A stretch of DNA of 64,000 nt from Globodera rostochiensis (Eukaryota; Nematoda; Chromadorea; Rhabditida; Heteroderidae), in contig JAEVLN010000020.1 of the NCBI GenBank assembly GCA_018350325.1, forward strand, positions 1,085,796 through 1,149,795, given 5' to 3'. Position numbers and translations under genes: made by a program. This document shows positions 33,555 through 45,100 of the stretch, piece after piece (within the stretch, counting starts at the first letter, position 1; every line of letters starts with the position of its first letter). The notes under the pieces are model-generated. The model was not told the origin of the DNA and ran no database searches. It was given only the letters and a program-made list of their open reading frames with translations.

Positions 33555-34419
33555 TATTCGATGTTGAAGAATTTGATCACTTTAATCTCCCAAAAAAATG
33601 TTTTCTTGATGAGATTGCCACACAAAAACATTTGATTTTATTTCATTTTGCCTGCCTATTTGATGTTGGTTGGCACTTTCGCCAATACTTTTTACCTCCT
33701 TGGTGATGTGGTCTCGTTTTCTGTCCGATAATTAAATTTTCAAAAACGCATAGGTCTACGGAATTTTTTGGGGTATTAGCATGAATTCTGTTGCAAATGG
33801 GGAATGAATGTACTGTTGGGAAGCCCCGAAAAAATGCTACAAATGTAATGTAACATTTCGTTTATCTGGATTACACTCCCAAATTATAGTCGTTCCCATC
33901 TTTTTACAATCAGTGGCCCTAAACATATGACCATGAGACTGTAGGGTCCGGTTTATTCGCTTAATGCTTTCTCTAAGGGTTTTGAAGTTGTGTTGTCACC
34001 ATTTCCGTCTCTCTCGTGTAATTACTGCAATTATCATCCCTAAATCGACCGGTGGATCCAAATCCAATCTCTTTTAAAAAGATAAGAGAATAAATCTCCT
34101 TAAAGCTCCAAATCGAGCAACATATTTCATTGACGTTGTGGCGAGATGAGAGCAGTATGGGCGTTTCTTTGCGCATTTAGTCGATCGATGACCCAAAAAT
34201 TTGGGGGAGGGGTGGGCAGTTGCTGTGTTGGGAAGCGGTCGGATGAACAGAACTTGCGTTCCTTCATTTTATATGTATATGAAAAATCGGCAGCCCACCG
34301 TTCCTCTCATTTCACATTGTTTCTATTTCTACCCACAAATGGCCTAAATTAAATCGATTTGTTGCAACTAAAAGTCGGATTCGGCAAAAGTTTGTTTTAT
34401 GATACACAGTCCTTAAGGG
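33555..34419. other. Intergenic, no gene seen
   Basis: AT-rich DNA between the HMG gene and the FKBP gene. Short open frames on both strands lack domain content. Confidence 0.5.
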
Positions 34420-35766
34420 ATGTGGTTCTCGTCAACATTATTTCTGTTTCTGATTTTCCAAATCGGTTCGTCGGCAGAAGAGCAAAGAAGTTGGAAGGAT
34501 GATGAAGGGGTGGAGGTTGAGATCATCAAAAAGATCCCGGGTTCGTGAAGAGCTGGGAATGGGGACGAGTAAATGATGACCTAAAATGACAAATTGATCA
34601 GAGTCGAAGTGCAAAGTGAAGAGTCAGCCAGGCGACGAGCTGGAGCAGTACTTCAAGCTGACTGACAAAGAGGGGAAACTGATCGGATCCAATTTTGGGC
34701 AGAAACCGTAAGGAATCTTGCGTCTTCCAATGCTTAAAATCATCGATAACAATAACCTTTACTCTATTCAAACCATTATCTGATCAGATAGGGAGGATTA
34801 CAAGACGATTATTGACTGATCAGATCTTGGATCATGAAAAGCGCTCGTAGTGTGCAATTTTGTGTCGTTTTAGCTACAAATTCGTGTTAGGCCGTGGGCA
34901 GGCCATTCGCCCGATGGACAACGCAATGCGCGACATGTGCGTGGGCGAGCAGCGCCGAGTGACCATTCCGTCCGAGGCGTTGGGGGAGGGTGAACGGCCC
35001 CAGGGGGTGGCGGAGGGTCAAACGATGCAATATTTTGTGGAGCTGAAGTCGATCTTCCGTGCGGTGCCTGGCGAAAAATGGATGGAGGACGAAGGGCTGA
35101 GCATTGAGGCGCGAAATTTTAAATATTATGGCGACACAAACAGGGAAAGAAACGGCGGGGTCCGGACGCACTGTCATGATTTGTTCTGACCACCAAATCG
35201 CAGATTAGACACCCCTCCCCTCCCCCCCCCCCGATGTTTATTTCCCTCTATCCGTTAGGTCACCCACAAAATTGATGAAAAGAAGTGCCGCCGAGCCGAG
35301 GCCGGCGACTTTATAAAGCAGCACTACACCGTCCACCTGCGGGACGGCTCTTATGTGGACTCGAGCCACGACCGCGGGGCAACCTTCGATTTCACCCTGG
35401 GGATGGGGCAGGTGATAAAAGGCATGAAAAGCAATCAATCACTCTTTTAAATCCATCACTAAGTCTGATTTCGACTAAAAAAATGGGAGATCTGAACACC
35501 AATAGCCATTTTCCAGGCATGGACCGAGCTATGACTGGCATGTGTGAAGGCGAGCGCCGCAAAGTGATCATTCCACCGGAGCTTGGTGACCGAAATTAAT
35601 CCCTTTATTATGATGGAAGATTTTGCATTTATTTCGAACTCTTCCTTTTCTTTCAGCTTACGGCGAGCAGGGACGACCCCCGGCCATCCCGCCCAACTCG
35701 TGGCTGCACTTCCAAATCGAGCTCAACAAGTTGGTCAAAAAAGACGGGGAGAAGAAGGAATTGTGA
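34420..35766 (+). CDS. Secreted/ER two-domain FKBP-type peptidyl-prolyl isomerase
   Basis: Exons 34420-34540, 34602-34707, 34874-35108, 35259-35421, 35517-35585, 35657-35766; about 267 residues in phase. A signal peptide is visible (MWFSSTLFLFLIFQIGSSA). Domain 1: GDELEQYFKLTDKEGKLIGS, KFVLGRGQAIRPMDNAM, GEQRRVTIPSEALG, YFVELKSI. Domain 2 starts VTHKIDEKKCRRAEAGD, then FDFTLGMGQVIKG, MTGMCEGERRKVIIPPEL, AYGEQGRPPAIPPNSWLHF. This matches the nematode fkb-3/4/5-like ER proteins that help fold collagens. It ends EKKEL, a divergent KDEL-type tail, so ER retention is likely. Introns 35109-35258 (GAG|GCGCGA) and 35422-35516 (AAAG|GCATGA) need GC donors: domain continuity and phase leave no GT alternative. 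Convergent with the gene ending at 36181. Confidence 0.92.
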
Positions 35767-36180
35767 TTGTGTAAAGATCAATCAAAAGAAGAAGAATTTT
35801 GGATGGGTCAAAAACATTTGTTGCTATTGTTAAGATATTTGCATTCTTGTCAAATAATTTTTTAAATTATTTAAACTCTTTTTTTTTTTGTTAAACAGGG
35901 GGGACATTTTGTTTTGCTTTTTACAATTTTTTGACCAATTTTCTTAACAAATTAGCATCAAAAATTCAAAAACTTTTTCTCGGTGCCTATCGGCACCCTC
36001 CCCCAACAGTAAAACAGAATTCGCAAAAAAAAAGGCTCGCCTTTTTGAAAATTTCTTAGAGATTTTTTTTGGAAAAATTGGTTACCAATGAAACATTTGT
36101 TAATTCATTTCTATCAATAATAGTGACAGATGAGGAAGGATTGAATGTCCAATTGAATATTGAGGTCAGAAAAGCATTTT

Positions 36181-37979
36181 CTATCTGTTAAAAAATTGGG
36201 GAGAAGTAGCGTAATGATGGGATCGTTGCACAGCCGTGCAAGGAAATGGCCCAGAAGACTGCTCGTGCCACGGAAGAGTGCCACCGCCGCCAGTCTGATC
36301 AATGAAAAGTCAAAATTAATTTCTCCAAAGAAATAACTCAAAAAAGTGCCTTTTGTGGGATAGGGCTCGCAAAAATGAAAAAAAAAACAATGTTTTGAAA
36401 TTTTTATGCCCTAAAGTAAGTGTCAATAAAAAACACTGTTCAAGCAGCAAAACGCCTTCAAATTCTCCAATATTTGGCCTCTTGTTTGAATAAAACACCA
36501 AAAAATGTCCGCTTAAAAAAGAATTTACCCGCAAAAGGCATCGGCTGTTATTGTTTTGGTTGGTCGCCTGTTGTCGTTGCGGTGTTGCGACGAATGGTCG
36601 CGCGGGCGGTCGCGGGATGGGCGCCGTCGGGCGTGGCGGAGGAAAGTTTTGCTGTTGACGCGCGTACATTGGCGGAGGAACGGCGGCGGAAGTGCCGACG
36701 GAGGACGGATGCCCAGCAAACGCCACCAGAATTTCCTGCTCTATGCGGTCGCGCAGCCGTAGCTGCTCGGGCTCAACTGAAAATTACAAAGTAGCAAACA
36801 AAAAGCCCGTAGTAGCCATTTTATTTCAAAATTAAAGGGAGCTAAAGCGTACCGTCCCGTTGCGCGTTGACCGGACAATTCATAAAGAAAAATTTGTCGG
36901 GACCGTTTTTTCTCCATGTGCTGGACATGGCGGCATCAACCGCCCTTGGACCGTCACAAAAGTCGTCAATTGTTGCTTCGGCGCACTTACGGAACGACAA
37001 ACTGGTGCTGCCCGTGTTGTTTGGGATGCTGTTGTTGGACGAGAAGAAAAATGACGGATGAGAAGTGGTCGTCGCCGTTGTGCCAGCGGTTCCCATTATT
37101 ATCTCGACAGATGGTGAAAGCTGTTGCTGTTGAAACTATAAAAATTACCGATCAAATTTGTTAATAACATCAGTCCAAATGTTTTTCTTTGACTCAAATG
37201 TGCGTTTTACTTGCTGCTGACGATGATGCATTTTAGTAGGAAACGGTTTCCGCAGCTGAGTTATAGGTTGATCATCTACGTGTCGTCGCCAACTTTTTGC
37301 AGCATCGGTTGGACCTTCAGCGGCGGCGGTAATGGTAAAAGGCATAAATTGACGATCAACAATGGGCATGGGCGAGTTCAGATAGGCCCGAATGTGATCA
37401 GGCTTTAAAAAAAAAGATCTGGCCGTGAGCTCGAACTTTAAAGAACACAAAGAAGCATGGCTGTAACTGGTACCTGCTGTTTCTGTAGAGTCTGTTTCAC
37501 CCGCTGCTGCTGTCCAACGCCTTCAAACTCCGGCCGTGCCACCAAACCCTGCGTATGCTGCCTTTTCATGACGTTGTTGGTAGAGTCCTTCCTATTTAAA
37601 TGCGGAGGCGAACGGAAGAAGCGTTCAGACATCGCAACGGGAGGCACCGTCGTCGTCTCTTCAACGATGATGTCGTTGCTTCCGTTGGTAGTTCCCTCCG
37701 AATTGAACAAATTTTCGCACACCTCCTTGCCCGGGTCACCTTTGCCGTTATTCAAAAAATTGGTGAAATCGTCTCCCCCCGCCACAATGCGCGGACGTTT
37801 AACAGTTCCAGATGTCTTAAAAAGTCTATTTTGTTATTTTTTTCATACTTCTCTCCCCTCTCCCCTTCTGCCACCTCATCTTCGGGTGATCTCTTTGCAT
37901 TTGTCCTCTGTTGCAGAACAGTGTCTCCATCTCCTCCTTTGTCACAGTTGTTGTTTTCAAAATTCGGTGCTCTTTTCAT
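36181..37979 (-). CDS. Unknown disordered Gln/Pro/Asn-rich protein
   Basis: Exons 37875-37979, 37474-37815, 37211-37402, 36853-37135, 36529-36776, 36181-36294; 1284 nt, 427 residues, in phase. Features: N-terminal charged part with KRPRIVAGGDDFTNFLNN; a block PDHIRAYLNSPMPIVDRQFM; Ser/Thr/Asn-rich stretch; LRLRDRIEQEILVAF; then a Pro-rich part (PPPMYARQQQNFPPPRP, PIPRPPARP). I recognise no family; the composition suits an RNA- or adaptor-type scaffold (inference). The exon ending at 36853 also holds an internal GTAAGT donor in the same phase, so two isoforms are possible. The true start may be upstream, since the frame stays open a little above the ATG. It lies 255 bp downstream of the coiled-coil gene on the same strand, compatible with an operon. 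Confidence 0.6.
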
Positions 37980-38234
37980 GACAAAAGGTTGTTGGTCGAC
38001 CTTCTCTTTAGTGGCTGTACTCTATAAGTTAAAATATTTTAAAAATTGGTTAAATAAAATTTGAAAAAGAGTCAGACCGGTCCATTTGCACACGGTCTCA
38101 GTGAAGCACAATGACCATGACCAACCGTGATCTCTTCTGAACGAAAATCAAAGTCAAGACTCCGTACCCAGAAGTGGATTAGCCCCAAAAAAATGATTCT
38201 AAGTTGAATTTATCCTTTATTTTGGGAAAGGAAT

Positions 38235-40808
38235 TTAGGTATTTTCGTCGATGAAAAGCATATTGCTCAAATGCGCAGTTGTCAACCAACCATCAGGCGG
38301 TGTCAGAATGTTCGGATTCTGCTGTTGAAACTGATCATGGTCTCTGCCGCTGATGGAGCAGGACACTGCCACTGTCGATGAAGCGCTGCTTGCCGCCACC
38401 GCACGCAGCTGTCGAAGTTCGGTATGCGCCTGTTTCAGCTGAGCCTGTCGCTTGTCCAGCTCCGCGCGGTAGGACTTATCAGCAAAACGTTTGTCCTGCA
38501 ACTCACCACGCAAATTGTTCAAATTGTTGCTGAGGATTTGGTTAATCCGACTCTGTTCGGCAATCCCATCGTCCTTCTTAACAGAAACAAAAGAAAATTC
38601 GCCACATTGCAGTGGATAAAATGTGCCAAAAAAACCAATTTAAGTTGTATGCGCAACTCCTCAATCTGTCGATGCTTCTCCGCAATCTGGTCTGTGAGTT
38701 CGTCTTGAACACGCTCCCGAGTTTGGCATGTGCCACATCTCTGATTTGCGGCTTAAAATATTCAAATATCGTTGTACTCGACGTCATAAAAATGGGCTAT
38801 GACATTATGATTCCTTACTACTTATATTGTACAATAGCTAAGGCAGACAGTTTGGTGAGAAAATGTCCATAAAAACGCACCTAAAAAAAGTTTGTCCTCC
38901 ATTTTCTTCTGAATTTCCTGCGCCTCATCAAGCGCATTCCACTGCACTTTCACCGCCACTTGGACCCGTCGCTGTTCCAACTCCAACGCCTCTTGGAGAA
39001 GTTGCAAATGTTCGTTGAGCAACTTCTTGTCGACCTGTAAGATAATAAATTTTATCAAAATAAAATTTCAAAGCATCAGCAGCACCTTTAAAGCTTTGTT
39101 TTTTTCTCCCCTGGCTTTGAGCCTTTCGTCCTTGATACCAATCAATCGTTCGGCCAAACATTTTTGCTTAAATTTAAATTAAAAACTACATACACAATAC
39201 ATACGTAAAGGATCGAAAGGAAGTTTCCCGACTTTTTGTCAATGGACCTTTCGACAATAAGTCTTAAAAATTTCAAGGGGCTTTAGAAGGCGTAGAATCC
39301 GTATCTGACCTCTATTGACCAATTCCAACCCCCCCCCCGGACCCTTTAAAAATTTTTTTTCTCAAAAACCAGTAACCTCTAGAAAATCCCCTTTCCAGAC
39401 TTTTTGACAAAACGTCGTTGACGACACCTTGAAAGAATCAGTCTCGTCAGATGATTTAGCATACCTCCAGAGTACACATTTTAGCGATTTGTTAATTACT
39501 TTGTGTTCAAAATTTTTGGTCTCGTAAGTTCGATTTCCAATTCAGATCCCGGAATTTTCGATTTCCGAATTTTGAGATCATCGACTGAATTCCCTCGTTG
39601 GAACCCTAGAATTTTTTTTTACTTTTAACCAAGGTTAATATTTTTCATTTCTACCTATTTAAAGAGGAAGCTAATTGTCTTTTTTATGTTCAATAAGACT
39701 TCCTTTCCACAATTGTGCGTCTTATTTTTTACCCATCATGGCTACGACAAATTCATGATCTACCAGACACAGAGGTTCGAGGTCCGCCTCTTTTCCGATT
39801 TTACGGCCCATTTTGAATATGAAACGATTTTTTTGCCGTTAAATGTTAAAACTAACTTATTTACTGTATAAACGATTCACTCCGTGCCAACCTTTCGCAG
39901 GTGTTCCATCAATTTGTTTTCACGATTACGCTGCTCAAAAACGAGCGTGACCATATCGTCCTTGATGCAGTTTAGTGTGGACTCGTATTGTGCCCTAACA
40001 AATGATGTCGGGAAAGTCCGATCCTTACAATTATCTACCTTAACTTGAAGCCAGCAGAAGGATTTAGACTTTTCGGTTAAGGAGTAAAATGGGGAATCCA
40101 AGTTGGATAACAAATTTTTTCATTGCAAAATAGGTTTTACTGTAGTGGTAACTCAATACATTCGCCTCGATTTATGAAACTGAAAAAATTATCGACTAAG
40201 CATTTTTGGTAAAGAAAAATCAATATCATTCATTTTAAGTTGTTTTTAGAAATTGAAAAAATCGGGCTCCGAATCAGAACCTCCATTTCAAACCCCACGG
40301 ATCAGAATTCGAAATCAAATTTTTAAAAAATCATTCAAAAAGCACAAAAATCCGGGTTGTATTTTGGTCAAAAACGACGATTTATGTAACCGCGCATTAA
40401 CAACGATTATTTCCTACTGCTGGCTACGAGAATTCACAATTGGCCAAAAAACATAACTGACTTAATCGCCTGTAGCAAGTTTGGGATCTGCTCGTATTTC
40501 GCAATAGTTTCCCGCATCTCTTTGTTTTGTTTGCTGATCTTTCTGAGCTGGATCATCAGAATGTTTTGTCGACGTACCAAAACCGCCGGATCGCCGATTC
40601 TCCTGATAAAACACATTTCTACGACTCAATGTTCGAAAATGGAAAACCTATTGTCGGCTGCAGCTTCGCTTGAACTCAACGCCGAAACAGAATCCAACAA
40701 AGCGCCAAGTTCGGCATCGGTTTGAACCTCTGCCTCCCGGAATTTTTGCCTGCGAGGACGCCCCACGCCTCGATGAAGCGGCCCTTTTGGACGCTTTTTT
40801 GATGGCAT
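38235..40808 (-). CDS. Unknown coiled-coil protein
   Basis: Exons 40648-40808, 40462-40602, 39892-39994, 39086-39166, 38881-39034, 38636-38751, 38235-38576; 1098 nt, 365 residues, all in phase. It opens MPSKKRPKGPLHRGVGRPRR, a basic AT-hook-like GRPRR stretch, followed by acidic residues and then nearly continuous heptad-rich helix from residue 60 to 300 (QLRKISKQNKEMRETIAKYE, LNEHLQLLQEALELEQRRV, DQIAEKHRQIEELRIQL, GELQDKRFADKSYRAEL). The C-terminal 65 residues are Ser/Asn/Gln-rich. No catalytic motif. Function unknown; centrosomal, motor-adaptor or chromatin roles are all open. The 724-nt intron 39167-39891 holds nothing recognisable. Confidence 0.7.
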
Positions 40809-41277
40809 TTTAGTTTAGTTAATTTGTTTTCTAAATTTTAGATGCATGAATTACTTTTGATATTTCGTCGTAGCCAAGATGGGATAGCCAAGTTAAGAGA
40901 GAAGGATTGATGAATTAATGTAAATAAGTTCGCTGCTCAAAATATTAATGGTTCGAATTTGCGTATCAATCATTGCAATGTTACTATTTAATGGCAGAGG
41001 CTCATAAGAGCAATACCATATGCTTTGCTTTTGTAATGCACAATGGCATCCGCCAATTTGTTTTATTTTAAAGCATTATTAGGTACCAAAGTTGAACAGT
41101 GAGTGACCAGTTGACTGTGACATGTAAATAATGGTGAAATGTTATACACACCGACTTGACTTTTTGTTCATAATTTCTCAATTTTGTAAGCAATCATTGT
41201 CCATACAAGACATTTAATTGCTGTAGTTTTTTTTTTCTTATTATCGGCTTCACTGTAAAAACACACATTTCGGTAAT

Positions 41278-41350
41278 TTAAAGTTTACAGGTCACACAAA
41301 AAAAGATGTTTTAAGAGGGGTTTCCTTTTTGTGGGACCTGTAAACTTTAA
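41278..41350. repeat. Inverted repeat (hairpin), 16-bp perfect arms
   Basis: TTAAAGTTTACAGGTC at 41278-41293 pairs with GACCTGTAAACTTTAA at 41335-41350; pairing continues imperfectly inward (CACAAAAAAAG against CTTTTTGTG). Confidence 0.9.
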
Positions 41351-41416
41351 GGTTACCCACATTTCAGTCTGGCAAATGACCCACACAAGTTCGGCCAGGT
41401 CAAATAAAGAAATGCT

Positions 41417-41636
41417 AAAATGTAGTTTAGGTACCTCGCTCGAAGACAAATCATATACAAATCGACTCCGATAGTCAAGCTGACTACGAATCCGCAAAAA
41501 TAAAGTTATGGCCCTTCAAAGTTGGCCAAAAACCATAGGAGTCACCCTTTTGGTCGATTTTTGAAACAAAAAAATTTTCTAAAAATTGTCTGAAAATATG
41601 TTAATTGAAGCGAGGTATGTACCTAAACTACATTTT
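41417..41636. repeat. Foldback element with ~24-bp inverted termini
   Basis: AAATGTAGTTTAGGTACCTCGCT near 41418-41440 is the near-exact reverse complement of the segment at 41608-41633 (AGCGAGGTATGTACCTAAAC then TACATTT), about 165 bp apart. MITE-like; no target-site duplication could be assigned with confidence. Confidence 0.75.
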
Positions 41637-42113
41637 TTTACCGAGTAATATTTTGACTGAAAAACCAACTTATTAGCAGCAATTACATTGCTAATCTTGC
41701 TCTCGTTTGGAATTGTGTGTTGTCCATGTACAGCCACATCAGACATTTAAAGTACTTGTAGTCTAGGTGAACGTCACAGTTGCACCAAACGAACATTTGT
41801 TAGACTAAACGAATGATTAATAATGATATAGATGCGGGGACCGGCTCCTCCCGCTGTTCTCAATGCCCAAATGCGTAAAAAGAAGGCTGATAAAATGAAA
41901 AAGAACAATAAACAAAAAGCATTTCTTTTTCTGTTAATGCTAAATTAGTCTTGGCGCTGCCAAATTTAAACCCGGAGCATGATTTTGAAAAGGCAAAGGC
42001 GTTACATATTTTTTGTTCGTTTTTTTGTCACCCGCACACGACACTCTTTTTTTGCACCTTCCATAGCCTTTTGATAAAAAAATGATTTAAAAAATTAGCA
42101 ATTGTTGGTGAAA

Positions 42114-45100
42114 ATGGAAAATATGAGCAACATTGAAAGTGAATTGGCCCAAAACGTCGTCGAGTTTTACAACACCACCAGCAAAGTTAGGCGCATGGAG
42201 CTGCAAAAATCGCTTGACCAATTTATGGAAGGTTGGTTTTAATAAATTTGTTTTGCCCCTTCTGCTGATTTTTGTTTTAATTTAGGTCATCATGTTTGGC
42301 GCGTTGCAAGTACCAGTACATTTTTTTTGATTAAAATTTCCTACATAAATTAAGTGAGCCTTGTCATCCCGTCAAAGCCGACCAATGTCCAATTTTACGG
42401 TGCCAAAGTCCTCCACCATAGCATCAGTCTGCATTTCGATCAGATTGCAGAAAACACTGAAGACGTGCGTCTTTAAGCAAGCAAAATCTTTTTAAAAGGA
42501 ACATGCTTTCACGAGTTCATAAAATTTCTCTTAATTATTTCCAGACAAAACATTAATTTAATTCGTTTTTTTCTGCTTTAGGTTGCCGTTCTGAAGGATT
42601 TTTACACCCAAAATTTGACGGATGGCGCTGGTTCGCTTCCCCATTCTGTGCTCAACAAACTCTCCTCGGGTCTGGCCGTTCTTATGCTCAGAAGTTTGCC
42701 GGATATTTGGTCACATCCAATACGGGATCTGATTTTACTGTGGTCAAACCAGCTCGAACTTTTGCTGAGGTTTGTGAGAACTCTGGAAGAGAGTTAGGTC
42801 TGAGTCAACTATTTACGATTAAACTTTCTCGTGTTTATTTGTTAAACGTTTTGTCAGAGTGCTTGCGGAAATCGCTGCAGAATTTAATCGTTTAATTGTG
42901 CCGTCGGTGGATCAGCGAAATGCAGTGAAGTCGGAGTTGAACAGCATGGAAATTGTGAGATAAATAAATTACTCAGGAAAATACGCCGACAATTTGTCTT
43001 CAAAATTGGACCTAAAGCACACGCTCAAATTGGGGTTTTTTTAGAATGTTATTCAAATCTCTCAACACGTCTTGGAGGACGCCGATTCTTCGGCATCGAT
43101 GCGCAATGCAGCGATTGAGTGCATTGAGCTGTGGCTGAAGCTGCCAGGAGCCAAGCTGGACGACTATGCGGGCGCGTTCAACGCCATTTTTGTCACTATT
43201 GGAAATGATTTGTGAGAAATTTTGAAATTGATCATATTTGAAACTAAAAAAAGTTTTCTCCTTTTATATTCAAGTAAGAGTTTGAATACCCTTTTGTTGA
43301 AACTGTTTTGTTTTTCAGTCCAGCTCTGGCCCGAATTCTGACCACAATCCGCTCAATTGAAGGGTTCCAGTGTATGCCCAAATTGATCTGGCAAATCACG
43401 CAGTTCATCGCCTGCGGCGTCTGTCCTCGTGTTCAAGCCGAGCTCAGTGCGTTAATAGAGCAAGCGCAACAGCCTCAGTTGTTGGAGGGCATGGACGAAT
43501 TGGTGCCGTTGGTCTCCGCTATGGCCGAGTTCGGACAAGGCTTTATGTCATCCATTATTGCGTTGGTGAGCAGCAACATTGCGAACCAAAACGTCACCGA
43601 TGTTTTCATGTGATTTTTTGTTGCTATTGAATATATATATTTAATTATAAAACGTTTTCATTTTAACCAGCAAAATGCTTTTTCAGTTTTTTTTGATGGG
43701 GGTCTTTTGTTTTTTGCACAGCAACTCTTACTTTCTTGCACTTTCATTGTCTTCACAATTTCAGCTCCTTGAGTCAATTCTTCTTCAATATCTCCACCCT
43801 TCCCGGCATTTATCCGGTCGACGAGTGCCTATCCGATTTGCCTGAGCTTTGGTGGTGGTGCGTTTATTAAACTAATCTCAAAACATATGGAATCTTTTCC
43901 GGGCCATTTGAGCTGTATTTTGGAACTGAATATTCCGGTATAAAGTAATTTGACCCCGTACTATGCTTTTGCAATAACAATATAAAAGTTTTGTTCTCGT
44001 CGACAGTTCTCTCCGTGAGCAGCTGCTGCTGTCTGATGAAGGACCCGTTTGGAGCGCGGGCAAACTGCGACTTCGGGCCGAAAGTTTGAAATGGTACACG
44101 GAAATGTTGCGATCGGCAATTGGCAAATTTACGTATGGAATTGCGAATATTTACAAAATTAAAAATTATGATTTAAGTAAAGACATTAACAAACTATTAT
44201 CTTTACACCAAGAGTTGTGATTGCTCCTTCAATGTATTTTTTTCTCGAAGTCTGACCCTCTACTGTTTTTAGATATGATTCTGCCCGAGTGAAGCGTCTC
44301 GACAAGGAGACGTTGGAACGCTTTGAGTCTTATCGAACGGAACGAAACGATGTGTCGCTTAATGCCGTCCAAATGGAGCCGGAGGAAACGATAAAAATTT
44401 TGGCACACGACTTGGAACAAGCGCTGGACATGTTCGATCCGAACCGATGCGAGGCCATCCTTCGTCTGACTAATGGTGTCGATTATTTGGCCAAGGGCGT
44501 AGGCATGGTTCGGGAGATTAGCAAGAAATTTGAGAATTATTGCTTTAGAACAATTTCTTAAGGGGATAACATTGCTACATTTTGATCCAATTGTACACAT
44601 TCAGAAGCTGCCGACTTCATCAAGGTTTCCCATATGCCTCCGTTACTGTCGGCACTGCGAAAATCCGGCCCCGTGGTTGACCATTGGATATCCAACGGTG
44701 TCTCCTCGTACGATGACGGCCTCCATCGTTTTGTCCGTGCATTGTTGGCGCTTCTTCAAACAATAGACCATTTGCTGAACTCGTTGCCCGAGGGGCGAGC
44801 ATTGATCCCGCACATTGTGCACACTGTGCTGTCTTGCTTGCGCTTGATGGATTTTACGGCATCGACACAGCAGGGCATTGACGAGCTAGCATTGGGCACA
44901 CTCACAGTGATGATGAAGAACAGGGACTCCGCGATACGGGTGGGTACTGAAATTGCAAAATAATTCAGAAAAAAAAATCTAATAATAAGTGTCCTTGGTT
45001 ATTGACATTCAGCAGTGTATATTTAGGACAGGAGCGACGTGATTGATGCGATTATTCAAAAGTGCTACGAGCATTTTTCGCAAGAAAACCGGCACGCCAA

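Larger units (their letters stand above)
40809..42113. other. Intergenic between divergent genes, with foldback elements
   Basis: Separates the coiled-coil gene (-) from the importin gene (+). Contains two inverted-repeat elements, listed separately. No coding content recognised. Confidence 0.5.

Noticed and set aside
43370..43630. Overlapping second-frame ORF in the importin gene
   Set aside because: Shadow of the coding exon 43319-43609, which matches the importin-13 family.
44476..44562. Read-through of importin exon 10 to the stop at 44561
   Set aside because: It would end the protein mid-superhelix; using the donor at 44476 keeps phase and family length (979 residues).
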